From: an uncultured Leptotrichia sp.
Lineage (GTDB): Bacteria; Fusobacteriota; Fusobacteriia; Fusobacteriales; Leptotrichiaceae
Length of the DNA: 32,288 nucleotides
Assembly: GCA_937925095.1 (NCBI GenBank)
Contig: CALEXX010000002.1
Span: 1 to 32,288 of the forward strand
Reading direction: 5' to 3'
The notes below the pieces were generated by a model. The model saw only the letters and a list, made by a program, of their open reading frames with translations. It did no database searches and was not told where the DNA came from. Made by a program: the position numbers and the translations under genes. Below, piece by piece: positions 8,985 to 16,977 of the stretch (position 1 is its first letter; each line of letters begins with the position of its first letter).

Positions 8985-10640
8985 TTATGCAAAGAACATT
9001 TTCAGATCATCTTCAACATTTGTTATGCTTCCCAATCCAAACTGTTCATTTAGAAGTTTTGCAACATTTGGTGAAATGAATGCAGGTAAAGTTGGTCCTA
9101 CATGTATATTCTTAATTCCAAGATACAGTAATGCAAGAAGTACTATTACAGCCTTCTGTTCATACCATGCAATGTTGAACTCTATTGGAAGGTCATTTAT
9201 ATCATTTGCATTGAAGATTTCTTTAAGCTTTAATGCTACTACAGCCCATGAATAAGAATCGTTACATTGTCCTGCATCAAGAACTCTAGGTATTCCGTTA
9301 ATATCTCCAAGCCCTAATTTATTGTATCTGAATTTTGCACATCCTGAAGTAAGGATAACTGTATCTTTTGGTAATTTTTCTGCAAATTCAGTGTAATAAG
9401 ATCTTCTAGCCATTCTCGCATCGCAACCACTCATTACGATAAATTTCTTAATTGCACCTGATTTTACAGCTTCTACAACTTTATCAGCTACTGCAAATAC
9501 TTGTCCGTGTGCAAAACCTCCAACAATAGTTCCAGTTTCAATTTCTTTAGGAGCTTCACATTTTTTAGCAAGTTCGATAACTTCTGTATAGTCTATCTTA
9601 CCATTTTCATCAGCTTTAAGCTTTTTCCATCCAGGATATCCAGCAGCATTCAATGTGAATATTCTGTCATTATAAGTTGAATTTGGTTTTGGAGGAACTA
9701 TACAGTTAGTAGTAAATACAACAGGCCCGTTAAATGTTTCAAATTCAGTTACCTGATGATACCATGCGTTTCCGTAGTTTCCTACAAGATGTTTATATTT
9801 CTTTAATTCAGGATAATAGTGTGCAGGAAGCATTTCTGAGTGAGTATAAACATCTACTCCTGTTCCTTCTGTCTGTTCAAGTAATTCTTTTATATCCTTC
9901 AAATCGTGTCCAGAAATTAATATTCCAGGATTTTTTCCAACTCCAATGTTTACTTCTGTTGCAACAGGTGTTCCATATGCAGAAGTGTTTGCTCCGTCAA
10001 GTAAAGCCATTACTTTTACTCCATATTCTCCTGTTTCAAATACTAAAGCTGTTAATTCTTCAGCTGAAAGACTGTCATCTACAGTTGCAAGTAATGCTTT
10101 TTCATAGAATTTGTAAATATCATTGTCTGTTGAACCTAAATTGTAGGCATGGAATCCATATGCAGCCATTCCTTTTAATCCGTAAAGTACCATTTCTCTT
10201 AATGATCTTACATCTATATTTTCAGTTCTTAATACTCCCACTTTTTTAGCAAGTTCAACTAAATCATCATTTTCATTGTATTCATAAGTTGTAAGGAAAT
10301 CATTTTCGTATTTTGGATTTAAAGCAATTCCTTCTTTTTCAAGTTCTGATTTAAGGAATTTTCTTAAGTTTACACCTTCTTTAATTGCTTCTATTATTTC
10401 AGCACCATCAAAGTTTGCATTTGTTATGGAAATAAACAGTGATCTGAATAAATACTCATCAACCTTGTCATATCTTTTTCCAGCATTTCTTAGCTGACTT
10501 GAATATGCGGCAACTCCTTTTGCAGCAAATACAAGAACATCCTGCAGATTTGACACTTCGTCTGTTTTTCCACATACACCTTTTACTGTACATCCTTCAT
10601 TTTTAGCCGTTTCCTGGCATTGAAAACAAAACATACTCAT
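8985..10640 (-). CDS. hcp: Hydroxylamine reductase / hybrid-cluster protein
   Basis: A 551-residue iron-sulfur protein, Hcp (prismane protein), involved in reduction of hydroxylamine and nitric oxide and in nitrosative stress defence in anaerobes. The N-terminal cluster cysteines Cys5, Cys8, Cys17 and Cys23 have the CX2CX8CX5C spacing of class I enzymes from strict anaerobes. The hybrid-cluster ligands lie in recognisable family segments: ISGHDLKD, FTTNCIVPP, MSGCDARMARRSYYTEF, TSGCAKFRYN and GQCNDSYSW. Length is normal. ATG 10640 follows GGAGGTAG. It is a single-gene unit with a strong terminator at each end. No partner Hcr oxidoreductase gene is adjacent. Confidence 0.97.
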   Translation of the reverse strand: MSMFCFQCQETAKNEGCTVKGVCGKTDEVSNLQDVLVFAAKGVAAYSSQLRNAGKRYDKVDEYLFRSLFISITNANFDGAEIIEAIKEGVNLRKFLKSELEKEGIALNPKYENDFLTTYEYNENDDLVELAKKVGVLRTENIDVRSLREMVLYGLKGMAAYGFHAYNLGSTDNDIYKFYEKALLATVDDSLSAEELTALVFETGEYGVKVMALLDGANTSAYGTPVATEVNIGVGKNPGILISGHDLKDIKELLEQTEGTGVDVYTHSEMLPAHYYPELKKYKHLVGNYGNAWYHQVTEFETFNGPVVFTTNCIVPPKPNSTYNDRIFTLNAAGYPGWKKLKADENGKIDYTEVIELAKKCEAPKEIETGTIVGGFAHGQVFAVADKVVEAVKSGAIKKFIVMSGCDARMARRSYYTEFAEKLPKDTVILTSGCAKFRYNKLGLGDINGIPRVLDAGQCNDSYSWAVVALKLKEIFNANDINDLPIEFNIAWYEQKAVIVLLALLYLGIKNIHVGPTLPAFISPNVAKLLNEQFGLGSITNVEDDLKMFFA

Positions 10641-10770
10641 TTTACTACCTCCAAAAAAATTTATTCTATCGTTAAAATAACACCGGCAATTATTAATTTT
10701 TTATCCACAAATAATCTACCAGCTTTAAGTAATATTTTTGTATGAAGTTATTATAATATTTTTTCACAAA

Positions 10771-10798
10771 AAAAAACGTAATACATGTTACGTTTTTT
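10771..10798. terminator. Bidirectional terminator between hcp and GNAT gene
   Basis: AAAAAACGTAA (10771-10781) pairs with TTACGTTTTTT (10788-10798) around a 6-nt loop. Read on the minus strand, the T-run after the stem extends to about ten bases, so it mainly serves the acetyltransferase gene ending at 10825. The other 180 bp of this gap holds the hcp upstream region, without a promoter that I can call. Confidence 0.8.
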
Positions 10799-10824
10799 AT
10801 AAATATCAAAAAATAAATTTTATT

Positions 10825-11400
10825 TTAACATTTCTTTATTTTTTTACCTTCAACTTCTTCGATACTGTTAATAGTTTTGTTCATCCATATAATGTCATGC
10901 CATTCTCCCATTTTGTATCCAATATTTGGAAAATGACCAATTTTTATAAAACCATTTTTCTCATGAAACTTAAGACTTTTTTCATTTTTCCCTGTTATTG
11001 CTGACACTACCTGCACTATTCCCATTTTCTTCATTCTTTTTTCCAGTTCATCATAAAGTTTCTGACCTATTCCCCTTGACTGAACCTTCATATCAAGATA
11101 AATGCTAATTGTAAATGAGTATCTATATGCTTCCCTTTCTCCAAATTTATCAGCATAGGCATATCCGACAACTGTGCCGGTTTCATTTTCTGCAACTATG
11201 TATGGAAATTCATTTGAAAGGGCCTTTTCTATTCTATATTTCATTTCCTGTTTATCTGGAACAGTGATTTCAAAGGATATTGTAGTATCTGCAACATATG
11301 GCGAATATATTTCCTGTATTCTTTCTGCATCTTCAGGCAGAACATCCCTTATTTTTATACTTTCAGTTTTTATATCTTTGATTTTTTCTTCTTTTGACAT
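10825..11400 (-). CDS. GNAT N-acetyltransferase, Pat/Bar-like
   Basis: A 191-residue acetyl-CoA-dependent N-acetyltransferase. Residues 15-175 form a GNAT domain most like the phosphinothricin/methionine-sulfone acetyltransferase group: IRDVLPEDAERIQEIYSPYV near the start, then VVGYAYADKFGEREAYRYS and the acetyl-CoA pyrophosphate loop VQSRGIGQKLYDEL. SLKFHEKNGFIKIGHFPNIGYKMG follows, then DIIWM. The substrate cannot be told from sequence. Both ends extend the family core with charged tails (KEEKIKDIKTE and EEVEGKKIKKC). ATG 11400 is preceded by GTGAGGAAAA. It is divergent from the DUF554 gene. Confidence 0.85.
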   Translation of the reverse strand: MSKEEKIKDIKTESIKIRDVLPEDAERIQEIYSPYVADTTISFEITVPDKQEMKYRIEKALSNEFPYIVAENETGTVVGYAYADKFGEREAYRYSFTISIYLDMKVQSRGIGQKLYDELEKRMKKMGIVQVVSAITGKNEKSLKFHEKNGFIKIGHFPNIGYKMGEWHDIIWMNKTINSIEEVEGKKIKKC

Positions 11401-11521
11401 TTTTCCTCACTTCTATAATCATATTATTTAATAGTAATTATGGATATTTTTATTCATTTTATTTATATTCTTTTATTTTAAGAAATTTCTGTATATTTAC
11501 CTATAATTTTCTTTTCTTTTA

Positions 11522-11530
11522 TGATATAAT
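11522..11530 (+). promoter_or_regulatory. Extended -10 promoter, DUF554 gene
   Basis: TGA-TATAAT (11522-11530) is an extended -10 with no recognisable -35. The transcript would start near 11537, 25 nt before the chosen ATG at 11562, which argues against the longer upstream frame. Confidence 0.55.
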
Positions 11531-11561
11531 CTTTTTGAAAATAGTATCTGAAAGGAAAAAT

Positions 11562-12311
11562 ATGGGAATTATTACAGATTTCATTGCCATTCTGGCAGGA
11601 AGTATACTTGGTCTTATTATAGGAAATAAAGTAAAAGAAAATATGAGAAATATTATAATGGACAGCATCGGTCTCTTCATAATAATTTCAGGTGTAAAAA
11701 GTACCCTTGAATCAAACAGGGACATCACTGTTCTTATATATCTCATAGTTGGTGCCATTATTGGTCAGATTCTCGACATAGATTTACAAATAAAGAAATT
11801 AAGTATTTTCATTGAAAACAGATTTTCAAGAATTTCATCAATTTCATATAGAAACAAAAATTCTTTAAATTCTGTTGAAAATGAAGAAAAGGAATTTAAC
11901 TTTGCAAAAGGATTTTCCGTTACGACTATTCTTTACTGTATAGGAGCTATGGCAATAATGGGTTCTATAAACAGTGGTCTTACAGGAGATGACAAAATTT
12001 TAAATATAAAAGCCGTCCTGGATGGTGCTACAGCTATTGTATTTGCTTCTATCTATGGAATTGGAACTATTTTCTCGGCTTTTTCAGCACTTATCTATCA
12101 AGGACTCTTTTTTCTTTTTGCCAGACAGATAAAAGATTTCCTTACTCCAAATGCAATAACGGATTTAAATTTTTTAGGCGGTATAATGATTTGCGGTCTA
12201 GGAATAAATGTTGTCCTCAAAAAAAATATAAAAGTAGCCAATATGCTTCCTTCAATATTTATACCGATTATTGTAGAAATATTCGTCCACTTTTTTGGCC
12301 ACCTATTTTAA
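11562..12311 (+). CDS. DUF554 family membrane protein (YdfK/YqgA-like)
   Basis: A 249-residue polytopic membrane protein with seven or so hydrophobic segments. The starts MGIITDFIAILAGSILGLIIG and ISGVKSTLESNRDITVLIYLIVGAIIGQILDID are the usual opening of DUF554. The middle FSVTTILYCIGAMAIMGSINSGLTGD and the end FLGGIMICGLGINVVLKKNIKVANMLPSI also match the family. The function is unknown; it is presumed to be a transporter. The frame stays open for 56 codons upstream of ATG 11562, but that stretch is Phe/Tyr-rich AT sequence and lies before the promoter. AGGA 6 nt before ATG 11562 supports this start. It converges on the NCS2 permease gene with only 15 bp between the stops. Confidence 0.88.
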   Translation: MGIITDFIAILAGSILGLIIGNKVKENMRNIIMDSIGLFIIISGVKSTLESNRDITVLIYLIVGAIIGQILDIDLQIKKLSIFIENRFSRISSISYRNKNSLNSVENEEKEFNFAKGFSVTTILYCIGAMAIMGSINSGLTGDDKILNIKAVLDGATAIVFASIYGIGTIFSAFSALIYQGLFFLFARQIKDFLTPNAITDLNFLGGIMICGLGINVVLKKNIKVANMLPSIFIPIIVEIFVHFFGHLF

Positions 12312-12326
12312 AATTAATTTCTGAAA

Positions 12327-13685
12327 CTAAGTCAAAGCAAGCTTTAATACAAAGAGTATAGCCAATATGTACATTATTGGCTTTATTTCTTTCTGTCTTC
12401 CTGTTGCAAGCTTTAAAACCACATAACTTATTACTGCTCCCGCCACTCCTTCAGCAACACTCATTGTGAAAGGCATCAGGGTAATTGCAAAAAATGCCGG
12501 TGCTCCTTCTGTTAAATCATGGAAATTAATCTTTGTAACAACACCAAGCATAAGAACTCCTACAACTATCAATGCAGGGGAAGTTGCTGCTCCGGGGATA
12601 ATACTCACTATTCCTGACAGAAAAAAGGAAAGTCCAAACAATATGGAAGTAGAAAATGCCGTAAGGCCTGTTCTTCCACCTTCTGCTATACCAGCTGTAC
12701 ACTCCAGATATGTTGAAGTTGTTGTTGCTCCAAAGAAAGAACTTATCACAGTTGTAGAAGATTCACAAAGCAATGCCCTCTTCATATTTCTAACTTCACC
12801 TTTTTCATTGTAAAGCTTTCCTTTACTTGCAATTGCCAGCAATGTTCCTATCTTATCAAAAAAGTCTACCATACTTATAGTAAGGACTATCATTACCATA
12901 TTTATAAGACCTGAAAATATATCATTTTTCCCTATCAGACCTTCAAAGTCCTGTTTAAAGAATAAGTCACCTACACCACCTGGAAGAACAAAACCATGCC
13001 ATTTACTTAAGTCAGTTACTCCCATAGGTATTCCAAGCAGAGTTGTTGCAATTATTGATATTATCAGCGCTCCTTTTACGTTTTTTGCCATTAGAACCAG
13101 CATCAGCAGTAACCCAAATATACTCAGAAGTACAGAATTGTCCTTAAAGTTTCCTAAAAACAATCCTGTTTCTGTAGCTACTATTATTCCTGAACTTTTT
13201 AATCCAATCAAGGCTATAAAGAGCCCAACTCCTGCTGTAATTGCAGTTTTTATATTTTCAGGCAGTCCATCCAGTACAATTTTTCTGACTGAAGACCCTG
13301 TCACAAGTATAAGTACAACACCTGAAACAGTTACTGCCGCAAGGCCCTGCTGCCATGTATAACCCATTCTTCCAACAACTGTTGACACAAAAAACACTGT
13401 AAGTCCAAGTCCGGGAGCCGTTGCCACCGGAAGTTTTGAAAATAATGCGTGCATCAATGTTCCAAGCATTGCCACCAGACAGACCGAAGTGTACAGTCCA
13501 CCTTCCGGAATTCCAGCTTCCCTTAAAAACCCCGGAATTACCACAAGCACATATGCCATTGTCAGAAACGTTGTCATTCCTGCTATTATTTCTGTTTTTA
13601 CATCTGTTCCATTTTTTGAAAGTTCATAATAATTTTCCAGAAATTCGTATAATTTTCCTTTTTTCTTATGCCTTTCCTGTATCAT
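12327..13685 (-). CDS. NCS2 family purine permease (AzgA/PbuG-like)
   Basis: A 452-residue proton-coupled nucleobase transporter of the inner membrane, in the AzgA branch (adenine, guanine, hypoxanthine). The N-terminal TDVKTEIIAGMTTFLTMAYVLVV and the pseudo-helix motifs TAPGLGLTVFF and SSFFGATTTSTYLECTAGIAEGGRTGLTA are diagnostic of this branch; in known members these two regions form the purine-binding site. About 13 hydrophobic segments are present. MVDFFDKIGTLLAIASKG matches the conserved loop before segment 8. Length is normal. ATG 13685 has a textbook AAGGAGG site. No purine riboswitch is visible in the 130-bp upstream gap. Uptake would feed purine salvage. Confidence 0.93.
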   Translation of the reverse strand: MIQERHKKKGKLYEFLENYYELSKNGTDVKTEIIAGMTTFLTMAYVLVVIPGFLREAGIPEGGLYTSVCLVAMLGTLMHALFSKLPVATAPGLGLTVFFVSTVVGRMGYTWQQGLAAVTVSGVVLILVTGSSVRKIVLDGLPENIKTAITAGVGLFIALIGLKSSGIIVATETGLFLGNFKDNSVLLSIFGLLLMLVLMAKNVKGALIISIIATTLLGIPMGVTDLSKWHGFVLPGGVGDLFFKQDFEGLIGKNDIFSGLINMVMIVLTISMVDFFDKIGTLLAIASKGKLYNEKGEVRNMKRALLCESSTTVISSFFGATTTSTYLECTAGIAEGGRTGLTAFSTSILFGLSFFLSGIVSIIPGAATSPALIVVGVLMLGVVTKINFHDLTEGAPAFFAITLMPFTMSVAEGVAGAVISYVVLKLATGRQKEIKPIMYILAILFVLKLALT

Positions 13686-13818
13686 TTTTCCTCCTTAAAT
13701 TTTTTCAAACACTTATATTGTATATAATTTAATTTCACTAATTTTACAGTTTTATTCCCTATTTTTTACTGAAACATTGATTTTTTCTTTTGATTTTATA
13801 TCACTCCAGCTTCTTATT

Positions 13819-14622
13819 TTAAATCAAATCCTCTAGCTTTTTTTGTGATTCCTGCACTATATAAAGCTTATTCCCAGTTTCAACAACTTCTTTGTATAAT
13901 TCTATCACTTCTTCTATTTTTCCAGCTTTTTCTTTACATATTCCAAGCTGATATTTAGCCTTCACAATAACTATTTTTTTTGTTTCTGTTTTTAGTTTTT
14001 TCGTCAGGTATTCTATCATTTTTTCATTATTATTAAACAGATATGCCTCTAAATCTTCCAAAGATAAGTTCGTATTTTTATCTTTTATATATATATAATT
14101 TTTGTTATACTTAATATACTCTATATAGATGTCAAGAGCCTCTTTCCATTTTCCCATTTCAATTAATACTAAAGATTGAAAAATATAAATTTCATATCTT
14201 ATATTGAAAAACTGGTTTTCCACATTGATATTTTTTAAAATCTCATATGCCTTTTCCATATTTCCATTGTTTAAATAGCCTAAAATAAATATTGTTGGTG
14301 AACTCTTCACTTTATAATTTTTTTCTATAAGCTTTATATATCTTTCTGGATTCAGTTCTTCAAACAGGATTGAATCAATTTTATTGTATTTTTTTTCCTC
14401 TATTGAACAAAATAATTTTGTTATCCAAAAACTTACATTTTCTACTATAGATAAAGATTTTTTCTCTGCTGCATTAAATATTTTTTTCATGAATAGAAAA
14501 AATATTACAACTGTTCCTATTCCTGCATAATCTGATTCCAAAAAACTATATAAAATTAAATTAATAGATGCAAGAATTAAACCCACAAACAGTATAAATA
14601 TCACAAAAACTATTATTTTCAA
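13819..14622 (-). CDS. Membrane-anchored TPR protein, paralogue 1 (start disrupted by homopolymer)
   Basis: A protein with an N-terminal hydrophobic region (residues 1-50, two segments) followed by a helical soluble region. Its last 40 residues contain a TPR-like helix pair (CKEKAGKIEEVIELYKEVVETGNKLYIV) nearly identical to the end of the next gene, so the two are tandem paralogues. The open frame can only start at TTG 14622, which has no Shine-Dalgarno. A strong GAGGAGG followed by ATG at 14647 lies just upstream, but its frame is shifted by one base because of a run of ten A/T pairs at 14621-14630. With one base more, or two fewer, that ATG would be in frame. The function is unknown; scaffold-like roles are usual for TPR proteins. 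Confidence 0.7.
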   Translation of the reverse strand: MKIIVFVIFILFVGLILASINLILYSFLESDYAGIGTVVIFFLFMKKIFNAAEKKSLSIVENVSFWITKLFCSIEEKKYNKIDSILFEELNPERYIKLIEKNYKVKSSPTIFILGYLNNGNMEKAYEILKNINVENQFFNIRYEIYIFQSLVLIEMGKWKEALDIYIEYIKYNKNYIYIKDKNTNLSLEDLEAYLFNNNEKMIEYLTKKLKTETKKIVIVKAKYQLGICKEKAGKIEEVIELYKEVVETGNKLYIVQESQKKLEDLI

Positions 14623-14659
14623 AAAAAAAATTAATTAAATCTTTCATTTTCCTCCTCAA
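14621..14659 (-). other. Slippery homopolymer between RBS/ATG and TPR gene body
   Basis: On the minus strand GAGGAGG (14651-14657) and ATG (14647-14645) are followed by an AT-rich start and ten consecutive T (14630-14621), after which the long reading frame continues in the +1-shifted frame. The tract could switch translation on and off by slippage, or it could be a sequencing error. Confidence 0.6.
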
Positions 14660-14662
14660 AAA

Positions 14663-14720
14663 AACTGCCTTGAAATAGAATAAATATAAACTTATTTTAT
14701 ATTACTATTTTTAGGCAGTT
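14663..14720 (-). terminator. Long nested hairpin between the two TPR genes
   Basis: Outer arms AACTGCCT (14663-14670) and AGGCAGTT (14713-14720), with further pairing inside (AAATAG/CTATTT and AATATAAA/TTTATATT). Read on the minus strand it ends in a run of seven T that directly abuts the GAGGAGG of the next gene, so it looks like an intrinsic terminator placed immediately before a start site. Confidence 0.65.
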
Positions 14721-14726
14721 CTTATT

Positions 14727-15506
14727 TTAAATCAATTTTTTCAGTTTCTCTCTGGCTTCCTGCACTATATAAAGCTTATTTCCATTTTTAACGACTTCTT
14801 TATATAATTCTATTGCTTCTTCTATTTTCCCTGCTTTTTCTTTATATACTGCAAGCAGATGCTTAAGTCCCAAATTTTGACGTTTTGTCTTTGTTTTTTT
14901 CAATGCTTCATTTAAAATTTCAATCATTTTTTCATTGTCATTTTCATGAAATAGCATTCCTTCCAGAACTTTTACAAGATTATATATTTCACTGTCCTTT
15001 TTTCTTTTTCCAATTTTTTCTATCTCCTCTGATAGTTCTTTATTGTAAATTTCTATTGCCTCTTCCTTTTTACCAAGAACATTGAGAATTAAAGCCTCGT
15101 TATAATAGTATAAAATTTTATCCCGTTCCCTGTATAATTTTTTGGATAAATCCACTTCTTTTAATTTTTCATATGCCGTTTCTATTTTCCCTGCTGAAGA
15201 ATATCCTGCAGATAAATTTAATTTCATATAGTTTCTATATTTTTTGTTCTTATTTTTATTATACTCATTTTCAGTAAGTTCTATAAATTTTTCCGGATCC
15301 AGTTCGTTATCCAGAACATTCATATAATTACTGTATAAATACATCCATAATCCGATATTTACCATGAGTAATACTAAAAATATTATAGGATACAATAAAT
15401 AATTAAAAAGAACATTTTCAGATTTCAATGAAAAAATACCAACAGTGAATACTATTAAAAAATCAATTAAAGCAGATAATAGCAAATATTTTTTTCTTAT
15501 AGTCAT
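14727..15506 (-). CDS. Membrane-anchored TPR protein, paralogue 2
   Basis: A 259-residue protein: two hydrophobic N-terminal segments (about residues 7-25 and 32-56), then an all-helical region with at least three TPR-like helix pairs (SAGYSSAGKIETAYEKLKEV, ALILNVLGKKEEAIEIYNKEL, AVYKEKAGKIEEAIELYKEVV). The C-terminal 40 residues closely match the downstream paralogue. I do not recognise a specific family; the layout suggests a cytoplasmic interaction scaffold tethered to the membrane. ATG 15506 is preceded by AAAGGGAAG. It starts 22 bp after the CorC-type gene, so it is probably cotranscribed with it, and the transcript then meets a strong hairpin before paralogue 1. Confidence 0.75.
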   Translation of the reverse strand: MTIRKKYLLLSALIDFLIVFTVGIFSLKSENVLFNYLLYPIIFLVLLMVNIGLWMYLYSNYMNVLDNELDPEKFIELTENEYNKNKNKKYRNYMKLNLSAGYSSAGKIETAYEKLKEVDLSKKLYRERDKILYYYNEALILNVLGKKEEAIEIYNKELSEEIEKIGKRKKDSEIYNLVKVLEGMLFHENDNEKMIEILNEALKKTKTKRQNLGLKHLLAVYKEKAGKIEEAIELYKEVVKNGNKLYIVQEAREKLKKLI

Positions 15507-15528
15507 ACTTCCCTTTCATAAATCCATT

Positions 15529-16857
15529 TTAATTTAGGTTTTCTTCCTTATTAAATATTGTAAGTACCCATTCTATTTTTTTATCCTTAACTCTTTTAGG
15601 CTTAAATGAAATTCCATCAATTATGATTGGCTCTATATCCTCATCATCTTCAGGAATATATCCCATATGCTCAATAAGAAGTCCACTCAAAGTATCATAA
15701 TGCTTAGACTCCAGCTCAATATGGAAATAATCATTCAGGTCGTTTAGCGACAGCTCTCCATTTATCAGATATTTATTTATAGCAAGTTTCTTAATTGAAG
15801 AATCGTCTGCATCAAATTCATCAGCAATATTTCCCATTACTTCCTCAATCAGATCCTCCAATGTTACAATCCCTGAAAATCCACCATATTCATCTATCAG
15901 TATGGCAATATGTTTCTTTTCAGCCTGCATTTCATTAAAAAGTTCATTGACATTCTTTGTTTCCGGAACAAAATAGGCTTCCTGCATGATTTCCGGCAGT
16001 TTGACATTTTGAAATCCCTTCCTGTATGCCTCTATCATCAGATCCTTCATAAACAGTATTCCTACAATGTTGTCCGCTTCATCTTCATACACAGGGATTC
16101 TCGAGTATACTTCCACTTCCTTTTTTTCAAACAGTTCATCTACTGAAATATTTTTATCAATAAGAAATACCTTTGTTCTAGGAATCATTATTTCCCTTGC
16201 AACCTTCTCATCAAATTCAATAATATTTTCTATCATTTCCTTTTCAACTTCATTGATAATTCCATGTTCCCTTCCCACTTCTACAAGTGAACGAAGTTCT
16301 TCTTTTGAAACCTTTTCTTCAATATTATCTTCCTTCATTTTTAACACTGTCAATATTACATTTGTTGAAAATGTCAGAAACTTGACAAAAGGCGAGAATA
16401 TTTTTGAAACCATAACAATTATTCCCACCGATGCAAGAGCTGTCTTTTCAGACGATCTCAATGCTATTCTTTTGGGAATCAGCTCACCAAAAACTAAAGT
16501 TATATACGATAACAAAAAAGTTATTAAAATCATTGAAATATGACTACTATAAGGGATTTTTAATTTTCCAAGATATATTGACAGATATTGTGAAAGTCCT
16601 GTTGCCGCTGAAGCTGAAGCAAAAAAACCTGCAAGTGTTATCCCAACCTGAATTGTTGATAAAAACTTACTTGGCTCCTTCATTAAGTTTTCCAGCATTA
16701 TCGCCTTCTTATTTCCTTCTTCCACTAATATTTTCAGTTTATTTCTATTTATTGAAACTATTGCCATTTCGGCACTCGAAAAAAAGGCATTTATTCCTGT
16801 TAACACTATTATTACAATAAACTGTAAAATCAGGCTGCCCCCGGTTATTGTTTCCAC
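15529..16857 (-). CDS. CNNM/CBS-domain protein, CorC/HlyC (hemolysin) family
   Basis: A 442-residue membrane protein with the standard three-part plan: an N-terminal DUF21/CNNM transmembrane domain (residues 1-185, with AFFSSAEMAIVSINRNKLK and FGELIPKRIALRSSE), a CBS pair (residues 205-335, starting REIMIPRTKVFLIDKN and ending IDEYGGFSGIVTLEDLIEEVMG) and a C-terminal CorC_HlyC domain. Family members act in Mg2+ or Co2+ homeostasis, and CNNM proteins bind Mg-ATP in the CBS pair. The hemolysin label is historical. The start codon is GTG at 16857, with AGGAGG 11 nt upstream. It heads a probable operon with the TPR gene. Confidence 0.92.
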   Translation of the reverse strand: METITGGSLILQFIVIIVLTGINAFFSSAEMAIVSINRNKLKILVEEGNKKAIMLENLMKEPSKFLSTIQVGITLAGFFASASAATGLSQYLSIYLGKLKIPYSSHISMILITFLLSYITLVFGELIPKRIALRSSEKTALASVGIIVMVSKIFSPFVKFLTFSTNVILTVLKMKEDNIEEKVSKEELRSLVEVGREHGIINEVEKEMIENIIEFDEKVAREIMIPRTKVFLIDKNISVDELFEKKEVEVYSRIPVYEDEADNIVGILFMKDLMIEAYRKGFQNVKLPEIMQEAYFVPETKNVNELFNEMQAEKKHIAILIDEYGGFSGIVTLEDLIEEVMGNIADEFDADDSSIKKLAINKYLINGELSLNDLNDYFHIELESKHYDTLSGLLIEHMGYIPEDDEDIEPIIIDGISFKPKRVKDKKIEWVLTIFNKEENLN

Positions 16858-16893
16858 TTTAAATTATTCCTCCTAAATGTGTGTTATTTTATT

Positions 16894-16902
16894 ATTATAC
16901 CA
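16894..16902 (-). promoter_or_regulatory. Extended -10 promoter, CorC-type gene
   Basis: On the minus strand TGG-TATAAT (16894-16902), giving a predicted start near 16887 and a 30-nt leader before the GTG. No clear -35. Confidence 0.5.
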
Positions 16903-16935
16903 CTTATTATATCACACTTTTTCTTTTGTTTTCTT

Positions 16936-16965
16936 AGAGCCTGAACTGTTTAAAGTTCAAGCTCT
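16936..16965. terminator. Twelve-bp hairpin after the ROK kinase gene
   Basis: AGAGCYTGAACT-type arms (16936-16947 and 16954-16965) pair over 12 bp on the minus strand with one G-U and a 6-nt loop, 13 bp after the kinase stop codon. The minus-strand 3' flank is AAGAAAAC, with no T-run, so it may stabilise mRNA ends or act as an incomplete terminator. Confidence 0.5.
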
Positions 16966-16977
16966 TCAGTATTTAAA

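Noticed and set aside
11394..11561. N-terminal extension of the DUF554 protein to 305 residues
   Set aside because: The extra residues are low-complexity Phe/Tyr-rich sequence lying before the extended -10 promoter, and the family starts at MGIITDF.
13686..13818. Purine riboswitch upstream of the NCS2 permease gene
   Set aside because: The conserved purine-aptamer helices and loop sequences are not seen; the gap is AT-rich only.
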